From the NCBI GenBank assembly GCA_019752925.1, contig JAIELP010000001.1:124001-188000 (forward strand): a DNA stretch of 64,000 nt. The letters are read 5' to 3'. The translations under genes and the position numbers were made by a program. Below, piece after piece: positions 1-6,622 of this stretch. A model generated the notes under the pieces. The model had not been told where the DNA came from and ran no database searches. It saw only the letters and a list, made by a program, of their open reading frames with translations. Numbering within the stretch: position 1 is the stretch's first letter; each line of letters opens with the position of its first letter. The DNA comes from a bacterium (lineage in GTDB: Bacteria > Bdellovibrionota > Bdellovibrionia > Bdellovibrionales > Bdellovibrionaceae).

Positions 1-708
1 TGGCGTTTGTATGCGTGTGTATGTTAATATTCTTGAGTTGTCATCGGTACCAAATATATTTTCAATTAGCTTCTGCACATAAACTCCAGCTATGGCCGGG
101 CGTACTTGTAAATCATATTCAGATTCTGCAGCGTCAGGTGGTACTGTGTTTTGGTTCAGTCTCAGTTTAGAACCTATTTTAGAAACCCAGATCACGCTAT
201 TCTGTAACTTAATCGCCGGCGAAAATAAAATAACATGGCTGATATTAAATGGAGTGGCTGAAACAATCTGGTTTAAAGCTAAAAGCGCACCTGTCGAATG
301 CCCGATCAAAATCATTTTGTCGCCAAGCTCCTGTGCTAAATTTAAAATTTCTGTAACTTGGCTTTTCCAGATTTGATGAGAGGTTTTATAAAAAGCATTT
401 TGATCTTTGCGCCAGTGCCCAGATAATAGTGGAGCTACCACATTACAGCCACGCGCGTAAAAAAAGTTAATTAAGCCCTGCATATCTTTAGGTGATTGAA
501 ATAAGCCATGTAATACAACAGCCACGCATTCTTGTTTTTCACTATAAAGCTTAAGCTGCATATTTCTGCTGGCTACTAGAAGCGAGGGTTCAATACTTTT
601 TTGCATTGTCTCAAGTTGAGACTTGGCCGCCAAAAATTGTTGATCAGCTGAGGCCGAGCATAGGGTCAAAAGTGCGTATAAGCTTGTCAGTAGCGTTAAA
701 ACTCTCAT
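1..708 (-). CDS. Exported alpha/beta-hydrolase, C-terminus beyond the window
   Basis: The frame is open from an ATG at 708 to the window edge (236 codons), so only the N-terminal part is present. It starts with a signal peptide (hydrophobic TLLTSLYALLTLCSASA). Residues such as AVVLHGLFQSPKDM form the HG oxyanion strand of an alpha/beta hydrolase. The nucleophile elbow GHSTG follows LGDKMILI (coded near 290-315). The catalytic Asp and His should lie at or beyond the left edge and were not confirmed. It probably acts in the periplasm or outside the cell as a lipase or esterase; the substrate cannot be read from sequence. It follows the 773-2458 gene on the same strand across a 64-base gap containing a hairpin. 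Confidence 0.8.
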   Translation of the reverse strand, partial: MRVLTLLTSLYALLTLCSASADQQFLAAKSQLETMQKSIEPSLLVASRNMQLKLYSEKQECVAVVLHGLFQSPKDMQGLINFFYARGCNVVAPLLSGHWRKDQNAFYKTSHQIWKSQVTEILNLAQELGDKMILIGHSTGALLALNQIVSATPFNISHVILFSPAIKLQNSVIWVSKIGSKLRLNQNTVPPDAAESEYDLQVRPAIAGVYVQKLIENIFGTDDNSRILTYTRIQTP

Positions 709-730
709 GCTTTTATACAACAGCAAACAG

Positions 731-756
731 GAAGCCAAACGTCGAGATTAGGCTTC
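731..756 (-). terminator. Weak intergenic hairpin
   Basis: GAAGCC (731-736) and GGCTTC (751-756) form a 6-bp stem with a 14-base loop between two same-strand genes. There is no T-run after it on the minus strand, so this may be an attenuator or mRNA-processing hairpin rather than a full terminator. Confidence 0.25.
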
Positions 757-772
757 AGAAATTTTAGTGTTT

Positions 773-2458
773 TTAGAACAAGTATTCGATGCCGATTTGT
801 TCGTTCAGTGTTTGTATAGAAGTGGATTTTGCCGGATTAGCTCTGGTAGCAGTACCACTGAAACTTACATTAATATTAGTAACACCAATATCAGCGCGCA
901 CCCGCACTTTATCAGATACCGAATACTGACCGAAAATTCCTAACGAAGTGATGGAGGGTTTTGAGTTGCCGGAATTCACCGGCGACTCAGACAATTTTGG
1001 CGAAACATAAATGTCAAATTTAGCGCCGATATTAACTGGATACTCAGGGGTTAGAGGCATGGCCGCTTTTAACTGTAAAACCAGTGAATCTGTTTGTGTG
1101 CTAGTTAATGCAGTAGGAGTTGTATCCGATACTCCGGTTTTTATCGAAGCAAAGCCGATTGCTGCGGATAATTTAATTGGATCAGAAGATGGTTGTTCTT
1201 CATCAACTAAATCATAATCATAACCGATTGAGCCCGAATAACGGGTATAGGTGTAATTCAAATGAAACGGGGTAGAGCCAGAAAGCATATTATCGCCACC
1301 GAAAAAATTCATCTGCGTATTGAAGTCTACAAATATACTGGGCAGTACATTTAGTTGAACACCCAAATAAATTCCAGGCGCCATGTTGTTGGAAGAGCCA
1401 GCCGTTGTACCATTAGTAAGTTCAGAAGACTCTTTATATTGGGTAATAACCCCCTGAGCTGTAAATACACCAAAGGTATTTTGCTTATCGAGTAAAGCTT
1501 CTTTTTCAGCTTCTAATGAGCGGTCTAACTTAGGGGCTTCAGGATCAACTTCAGAAACGAGTGGTGGTCTTGATGTCTGTGGAGGAAAATCGCCAACCAC
1601 CGCACCTTGGGTATTAATTTGAGGTACAGGATAAGCAACATATTCGGAAGGAAGCACTTTTGCACCTACAGCGACAACGCCAGTTTCTTTTTCAAAAGTA
1701 ATTTGTGCAAAACTCAAATAGGGTTCAACTTGAGTCACTTTTACTTTAGCGATAATTTCTTTTTCAACGCCCACCATTGTTTTTAATTTCGGGTGGCGGT
1801 TCAGTTTTAAAATTTGTGCAAGAGTGAGCTCTTGACCCTGCTTAACACCGTTCATAGAGCCTAAGTTTAAAGTTACATCTACACCGCGACGACTCAATAC
1901 GTAACCACGATAAGGAAGTTTATTTTTAATGTTATAATACATGGTTACAAAACTTTCGCGTAGCTTTGAAACTTCGAAAGTATTTAAATCCTGAAAAGCC
2001 TCTTCGGCCAGAATCAAACCCTGGTCCTGAGTAAATAATTTGAGTTTCGCATTTAACCCACGTGGGCCTTTTGTAATGAAAGCTGTTAACAAACCCTGAC
2101 TTTTAGTTTTTGTCAGCGCTTCGATAACATCGTTAGGCTGATTATCAAATTTTTCGATGAATATTTTTTTATCAAAATCAGGAAATTCCGAATAGCCCCA
2201 TACTTTGTCGCTTTGTAAAAGATCCACCAAAAGTTTTTGTATAGGATCGGCATAAATATTATTAACGTTGTCGTAGACCGGAGCTAGAGTGATTGTTTTT
2301 AAAATAATTTTTTCATCAACAAGGCTTGTATACTTAACGGGAAATGGACTTTTATTTTTAGCACCTTGTTGAGCCTGCAGGTTAAGTGCAAACAAGATGA
2401 TTAGGGTAAGAAAAACTGAACTTATAAAACGCGGTTGCTGAGCTAAGGTGTTTATCAT
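773..2458 (-). CDS. Exported protein with probable C-terminal outer-membrane beta-barrel, unknown function
   Basis: 561 residues beginning with a signal peptide (hydrophobic FISSVFLTLIILFALNLQA). The first ~280 residues are a soluble mixed alpha/beta region without a family I recognise. A Pro/Glu-rich, charged linker (~290-330) follows. From ~335 to the end the chain has alternating hydrophobic and polar beta-strands (for example FGVFTAQGVI, FVDFNTQMNFFGG, IGIEYLF) and ends in Phe, the usual C-terminal signature of BAM-inserted outer-membrane proteins. An OmpA/opacity-type small barrel carrying a periplasmic N-terminal domain is the best structural guess. It is divergent from the receiver gene at 2589. 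Function unknown. Confidence 0.75.
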   Translation of the reverse strand: MINTLAQQPRFISSVFLTLIILFALNLQAQQGAKNKSPFPVKYTSLVDEKIILKTITLAPVYDNVNNIYADPIQKLLVDLLQSDKVWGYSEFPDFDKKIFIEKFDNQPNDVIEALTKTKSQGLLTAFITKGPRGLNAKLKLFTQDQGLILAEEAFQDLNTFEVSKLRESFVTMYYNIKNKLPYRGYVLSRRGVDVTLNLGSMNGVKQGQELTLAQILKLNRHPKLKTMVGVEKEIIAKVKVTQVEPYLSFAQITFEKETGVVAVGAKVLPSEYVAYPVPQINTQGAVVGDFPPQTSRPPLVSEVDPEAPKLDRSLEAEKEALLDKQNTFGVFTAQGVITQYKESSELTNGTTAGSSNNMAPGIYLGVQLNVLPSIFVDFNTQMNFFGGDNMLSGSTPFHLNYTYTRYSGSIGYDYDLVDEEQPSSDPIKLSAAIGFASIKTGVSDTTPTALTSTQTDSLVLQLKAAMPLTPEYPVNIGAKFDIYVSPKLSESPVNSGNSKPSITSLGIFGQYSVSDKVRVRADIGVTNINVSFSGTATRANPAKSTSIQTLNEQIGIEYLF

Positions 2459-2499
2459 TCCCTATTTTTGCCTGTTTTGCAGAGTGGCGCAATACGACC

Positions 2500-2579
2500 A
2501 GCCTTTTGAACTGGACCAAGATCATCAGATCAAAGGCTAGCTTTCTTAAAACAGTTTCAGACATAGCCAAATAAGGCTA
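2500..2579. promoter_or_regulatory. Two inverted repeats in a divergent intergenic region
   Basis: AGCCTTTTGA (2500-2509) faces TCAAAGGCT (2530-2538), complementary apart from one extra T. TAGCC (2564-2568) faces GGCTA (2575-2579) just upstream of the receiver ATG at 2589. They lie between divergently transcribed genes and could be operators or 5'-UTR hairpins. The second would sit where a ribosome-binding site is expected, and no good Shine-Dalgarno is seen there. Confidence 0.3.
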
Positions 2580-2588
2580 AAATAAAGC

Positions 2589-2978
2589 ATGGCCCTTAAG
2601 TGTTTAATAGTCGAAGACTCACCCTTTATGTGCGAGATATACCGCTACTCTTTGAGCGGTGTCAGCGATTTCAGTATAGCGGCAGAGGCGCACGATGGTG
2701 AGGAAGCCACAAATTTGCTTAGACAAATCCAGCCAGACGTACTTATTCTCGATTTGGTTTTGCCCAAAAAAAATGGATTAGATATTTTGAAGGAGTTGCC
2801 TTCACTTTCTCCGTCTACAAAAGTAATAGTGATTTCATCTCTTGAGAATGAGGCCATTATTAATCAGGCCAAAGCTCTTGGAGCTATAGTTTATTTAACA
2901 AAGCCATTTACAAAAGCACAACTTGTTACAGCAATTGAAGACATCAGCAAGCATTATTCAGAGGTACAGAATGGATGA
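2589..2978 (+). CDS. Single-domain response regulator (CheY-like receiver)
   Basis: 129 residues, exactly one receiver domain and no output domain. Phosphorylation-site residues are all present: acidic pair E9-D10 in LIVEDS, phosphoacceptor D55 in LILDLVLPKKNG, S83 in VISS, and K105 in TKPF. Such stand-alone receivers pass phosphate or bind motor or pilus targets rather than DNA; the partner kinase is not in the window. The gene ends in ATGGATGA, so the next gene's ATG lies inside its last codons, implying translational coupling. There is no clear Shine-Dalgarno before the ATG. Confidence 0.9.
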   Translation: MALKCLIVEDSPFMCEIYRYSLSGVSDFSIAAEAHDGEEATNLLRQIQPDVLILDLVLPKKNGLDILKELPSLSPSTKVIVISSLENEAIINQAKALGAIVYLTKPFTKAQLVTAIEDISKHYSEVQNG

Positions 2979-3357
2979 GTTTAAATTTGTTATAAAATGT
3001 TTCGGCTTCGCAGCTATATTTATGATCTTAACACAGGTTAAAACGGGCGAAACAACTTTGGAGCAACAGATTGAAGCTTCGTTAGTTAACTCAACAGTTT
3101 CAGATTTTGTAAATAAAGTTGCACATGGTGGCGTAAAGCTTATTAAAGACAGCGCTAATTCAGCAAAAGAATCTTATTATAACTGGAAACACTCTGACAG
3201 CGGAAAAGCCATTAAATCTGAATCTGTGACTAAAAAAGAAGAAACTGCAGCTCAGGAACCTATTGTAAAACCAGAAATTTCAAAAATTAAATTTGAAGAA
3301 GCCCAAGCCAAAATAGAAGAGCTCAGCGTCGAAGACGATGAGCCCGTTGAAGAATAG
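2971..3357 (+). CDS. Small membrane-anchored protein coupled to the receiver
   Basis: I chose the ATG at 2971, not the longer frame from 2923. It has a GAGG Shine-Dalgarno at 2961-2964 with 6-base spacing, and the resulting 128-residue protein begins MDEFKF followed by one hydrophobic segment (~6-22, CFGFAAIFMILT). The rest is hydrophilic, Lys/Glu-rich and predicted helical, with an acidic end (EDDEPVEE). No family recognised. The 8-base overlap with the receiver gene suggests the two are made together; whether the proteins interact is inference. Confidence 0.7.
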   Translation: MDEFKFVIKCFGFAAIFMILTQVKTGETTLEQQIEASLVNSTVSDFVNKVAHGGVKLIKDSANSAKESYYNWKHSDSGKAIKSESVTKKEETAAQEPIVKPEISKIKFEEAQAKIEELSVEDDEPVEE

Positions 3358-3370
3358 TTAAAATTAAATA

Positions 3371-3562
3371 TTAGTTGCCAACAGGAACAGCGCCAGGAGC
3401 TGAAGCTTTGCTGCTTGCTACAGATGATGCTTTACCTGGAACAAATGCATGCTTTGCAGAACTACGTAGCATAGATTTTGTTTTATTCTTTAGCTCACAT
3501 GAATGAGCGTTAGCTCCGATGAAAGAAGCCGCTACTACAAATAACATTACTACCTTTTTCAT
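3371..3562 (-). CDS. Tiny exported protein, 63 residues
   Basis: It starts with a typical signal peptide (KKVVMLFVVAASFIGANA, cleavage likely after ANA). The mature part is about 44 residues with one Cys, basic in the first half and Ser/Ala/Gly/Pro-rich in the second (ASSVASSKASAPGAVPVGN). A strong AAGGAG Shine-Dalgarno precedes the ATG with ~7-base spacing. It follows another mini secreted protein (3768-4004) at the tail of the Tad operon, and a 205-base gap holding an inverted repeat separates them. No homology recognised; composition and position make it a candidate accessory of the pilus/hit region. Confidence 0.65.
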   Translation of the reverse strand: MKKVVMLFVVAASFIGANAHSCELKNKTKSMLRSSAKHAFVPGKASSVASSKASAPGAVPVGN

Positions 3563-3669
3563 ACTAATCTCCTTAGTTGAGTTCTATATCTGAATAGATG
3601 TATTGCGAAGACGATGCCAACGAAGAGCTAAAATAGAACATTAAAGATTATGCAATTTCAGGTACTTAG

Positions 3670-3750
3670 AAGAGTGTATTTTAATGAGACTGGTAAATTA
3701 TTAGACAGGTGTTGTTCAAAACATCGAGCGTATCAGATTGATACACTCTT
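3670..3750. repeat. 10-bp inverted repeat with nested hairpin between two mini-genes
   Basis: AAGAGTGTAT (3670-3679) is perfectly complementary to ATACACTCTT (3741-3750) across a 61-base interval. The right arm overlaps a smaller hairpin, GTATC (3730-3734) with GATAC (3740-3744). In the minus-strand transcript downstream of 3768 these could form alternative structures, such as a terminator/antiterminator pair or an RNA-stability element. Confidence 0.4.
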
Positions 3751-3767
3751 AATGTTATTGAGAATGA

Positions 3768-4004
3768 TTAGTCGTCAGTACCAGCTGGAGCAGTTGGTGG
3801 AGTAGCAGAAGGTTTCTTTTTAGAACCACGTCTATCAGGTCTATACACGCCTTTGTTGTTTCCTAGGCTAGCTGTTCCAGGTGTTAACATCTTAGGACAG
3901 TCTTTACATTGTGGCGAAAACCAGTTGGCTTCAGTGTTTGTTGATTGCGCGAGTGCTACAACCCCAAAACTTACTATTGATAAAACTAATAACATTAATT
4001 TCAT
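3768..4004 (-). CDS. Small exported protein in the hit (Bd0108-like) position
   Basis: 78 residues: signal peptide (KLMLLVLSIVSFGVVALA, then QSTN), then ~58 mature residues with a CKDC motif (two Cys two residues apart) and a Pro/Thr/Ala-rich C-terminus after a basic RRGSKKK patch. A GAGAGG Shine-Dalgarno precedes the ATG. It sits 10 bases after the RHS-protein gene, at the distal end of the Flp/Tad operon. From memory, B. bacteriovorus has the small periplasmic hit protein Bd0108 next to the RHS/WapA-like Bd0109 and Tad genes, so this is a positional counterpart. I cannot confirm sequence homology. Confidence 0.65.
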   Translation of the reverse strand: MKLMLLVLSIVSFGVVALAQSTNTEANWFSPQCKDCPKMLTPGTASLGNNKGVYRPDRRGSKKKPSATPPTAPAGTDD

Positions 4005-4014
4005 ATAGACCTCT

Positions 4015-5691
4015 CTATAAATTATATAAATCTTGGGTGGCGGGTGAAATTACATCTAATAAGTTATTGAAAGTGCTGGCCACTTGAGAAGCTACTGTTG
4101 GGCCTTCTGCACTTTCTACTTTAGCAATTTCACCATTAACTTTATAGCTGACTTTAATTGTTCCTAAACCCGGGCGTGACACAATCGCCGGTTTGCCAAA
4201 TCTTTCTTCGTAATCAATTTTAACAACTTTTTTGGCTTGATCTGTGATTGTCGCAATTCGGCCCTTTATATCGTAAGTCATATTAATTTTCTGACCGTCA
4301 GAGTTTTCAGCATAACTTAAATTACCTTTGGGATCGTATTTAAAACTTGTTGTAAGAACTGAAATCGGTTTGCCTTTTTCATTGAAGAAAGTACTTTTTA
4401 CAGTAGCTACTTTTTTAGTAGTTGGGTCGTGAGTAAATTCAACTCGTGCATTTGATGCTTCTTTTGTTTTAATTAAACCATCTGGGTAATATTCAAAAGT
4501 CACTTTTTCATTATTCTTTTTAATTGAAACTGCTTTACCTAAAGTATCGTGGTAAGTTATGTCCTGAGTGCTGCCGTTAGTGTTAGTTAACACACGCGAC
4601 AAAATAACCTGACCACTTGGTAATTGCTTGTGCCAGAACTCATAACGATTATTGGCTACAACTTCTTTACCACAAGTTTTAACTACCGAAGACCAGTAGT
4701 GAAATTTAGGCTGAGATGTAGAGTTTTCGTACTTATAATTTTCTACACACTTGTCGCGATCTGTGAAGCCAAGAACCCAGTCTTTAATATTATCGTATTT
4801 AATTGCAATCCATGTTTTATCCGGCCAAGTTGCTTTAGTTAAATTGTGGAACTCATTATATTCATAGGTATAAACATCTTTATCGGTTTTTGCCCAAGCA
4901 TTTTTATTCCAGATTAAATCTTCCTGAGAATTATATTTATACTCCGTTATTAAGCTGTTGGGCCCAGTGATCATTTTAACTTTTTTGTTAGGCCAATATC
5001 TAAAAACAAGTTTACGTGCGTTGTTATCTTCTAATTGTACTAATAAATCTTTATCATATTCGAACTTAAGGAAGTTTCCGTTTTTATCGTACATATGAGT
5101 TAAACGGCCGGCGCTATCAAAACGCTGGCTGCTGCCATCTGGTAAGTTACGCGTGTAAAAGCCTTTGCTAACAACAACGCTTTCAACTTCTTTACCATTA
5201 GCGATTAGTTTTGAACCTTCTTTAAGCGGAACAACAATTTTATACTGGTAGGCTAATTCAGACCTCTGATCAGCATCTTCAACTAAGTCATCAGAAAGTT
5301 TTTTCCAATAATCAGCTGAAACTACTTTAACTTTCGGGTCTGTTTTCATTTTTCCAATAATTTGTGTAATAGTATTGTCTACATCTTTGCGGGTAATTTC
5401 ACGTGCTGAGAAAATAATTTCCTGACCGTCTCCGCATTCAGAAATTTTTACAGATCCTTCAGCAATTGGCTCAAGTTTAGTTTCAAAAGGCGAACACCAG
5501 CCAAAACCGAACATACCATTATAAAGAGTACGGCTTTTATAGGCGCGCATAACTTTCATATCGTAACCATTGCTTGGAACTTCTAAGTCAGTCCATAAAT
5601 TCGAATAACTAGCGCTATTCATATCTACAAGTGCATTAGCCTTCGGGTAAGTTAAGAATAAAGTCGCTAAAAGGACTAAACTATATTTCAT
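4015..5691 (-). CDS. Exported RHS/YD-repeat protein, Bd0109-like, end of Tad operon
   Basis: An ATG also exists at 5706, but the one at 5691 has GGAG 8 bases upstream and places a clean signal peptide first (KYSLVLLATLFLTYPKANA). The 558-residue product opens like RHS proteins (YDMKVMRAYKSRTLYNGMFG, then FGWCSPFE), followed by YD repeats such as YDKNGNFLKFEYD, YKYNSQEDLIWN and YDPKGNLSYAENSDGQ. Classical RHS proteins are >1000 residues with a toxin tip. This one is short, has no conserved RHS core boundary and no visible toxin domain. It directly follows the TadB/C gene (zero spacing). By layout it matches Bd0109, reported to act with Bd0108 in pilus-linked control of prey-independent growth; that link is inference. 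Confidence 0.8.
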   Translation of the reverse strand: MKYSLVLLATLFLTYPKANALVDMNSASYSNLWTDLEVPSNGYDMKVMRAYKSRTLYNGMFGFGWCSPFETKLEPIAEGSVKISECGDGQEIIFSAREITRKDVDNTITQIIGKMKTDPKVKVVSADYWKKLSDDLVEDADQRSELAYQYKIVVPLKEGSKLIANGKEVESVVVSKGFYTRNLPDGSSQRFDSAGRLTHMYDKNGNFLKFEYDKDLLVQLEDNNARKLVFRYWPNKKVKMITGPNSLITEYKYNSQEDLIWNKNAWAKTDKDVYTYEYNEFHNLTKATWPDKTWIAIKYDNIKDWVLGFTDRDKCVENYKYENSTSQPKFHYWSSVVKTCGKEVVANNRYEFWHKQLPSGQVILSRVLTNTNGSTQDITYHDTLGKAVSIKKNNEKVTFEYYPDGLIKTKEASNARVEFTHDPTTKKVATVKSTFFNEKGKPISVLTTSFKYDPKGNLSYAENSDGQKINMTYDIKGRIATITDQAKKVVKIDYEERFGKPAIVSRPGLGTIKVSYKVNGEIAKVESAEGPTVASQVASTFNNLLDVISPATQDLYNL

Positions 5692-5706
5692 ATTCGGAAT
5701 CTCCAT

Positions 5707-6609
5707 TTACACCTTAATTGTAACAATTTTTTTAATCATCACTCCACCGATAATTTGCAAACCTAGCATAGCGGCGAGGAACAATAAGCCCAAGGTCGTG
5801 GTGAACATGGGCATAATGTGATCTGGGTCTAACGCATAAAATACGCCCATTAATAAAAACGGAATAGATGTTACGATAATTCCTTGCATAACCCCTTGCG
5901 CAGTCATTGCCGAAATCTTCTTTTCTAGCTTTTGTCTTTCACGGATTGTTAAAACAATTGTTTGGAAAGTTTCCGATAAATTACCACCGGTCTCTTTTAA
6001 AATATTAATGGCAACCACAAACATTTGTACGTCTGGACGTGGAATTCTAACAGAAAGATCTGTTAAGGCTTCCTCAAAGCTCTGACCAAATTGAGTTTGT
6101 GTAATTACTTGACCAAACTCCGCGCTGATAGGGTTACCCATAATTTCAACAACTCTTTGCATAGATTGCTGCGGATTGGAGCCGGATTTAATACCGTTGG
6201 CCATAATTGTTAAGCCATCCACCATTTGTTCAACAAACAAGTTACATCTTTTTTCATAGAGTGACTTGAAAATAATAGGAGGGAGTTGAAAACCTGCTAT
6301 GCCGGCGGAAATTCCAAGAAAAAATCCCACAAGAACATTAGGCCAAGTTGCAATAAAAAATAAAAATCCAAGACCGAAACTTGAAAGTAAAAGCATGCGT
6401 GTAACTTTTTTTTCGTCAACATCCATGCCCAATAACTTCATGTGCATGATGATGCTGGTTTTTTTCCCCTGACTTTTTTCATAAAGTTTAACTAAAAGTT
6501 TATCGGCCCAAAAATACAGTGCAAAGAAAGTAGCAATACCGAAGATGGGTAAAGCAATCCAGTCGTGTCTTAAAATTGATTCCAGAAAAGGTATGTCTTT
6601 ATAATCCAT
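5707..6609 (-). CDS. tadB: Tad pilus inner-membrane platform protein (TadB/TadC, GspF fold)
   Basis: 300 residues. The T2SSF/GspF domain spans ~120-250 (FVEQMVDGLTIMANGIKSG, then LPRPD-like RIPRPDVQMFVVAINILKETGGNLSE). Two hydrophobic segments lie at the N-terminal side (~20-35 and ~72-105) and two at the C-terminus (~245-295), ending in IKKIVTIKV as TadB proteins do. It anchors the assembly ATPase at the inner membrane. Tad systems normally carry two such proteins, TadB and TadC; only this one is in the window. AGGAGG lies 4-9 bases ahead of its ATG. Confidence 0.88.
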   Translation of the reverse strand: MDYKDIPFLESILRHDWIALPIFGIATFFALYFWADKLLVKLYEKSQGKKTSIIMHMKLLGMDVDEKKVTRMLLLSSFGLGFLFFIATWPNVLVGFFLGISAGIAGFQLPPIIFKSLYEKRCNLFVEQMVDGLTIMANGIKSGSNPQQSMQRVVEIMGNPISAEFGQVITQTQFGQSFEEALTDLSVRIPRPDVQMFVVAINILKETGGNLSETFQTIVLTIRERQKLEKKISAMTAQGVMQGIIVTSIPFLLMGVFYALDPDHIMPMFTTTLGLLFLAAMLGLQIIGGVMIKKIVTIKV

Positions 6610-6622
6610 AATCTCCTCCTGA

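Noticed and set aside
92-376. 94-codon plus-strand frame
   Set aside because: Antisense to the alpha/beta-hydrolase whose GHSTG motif is coded on the other strand; no Shine-Dalgarno.
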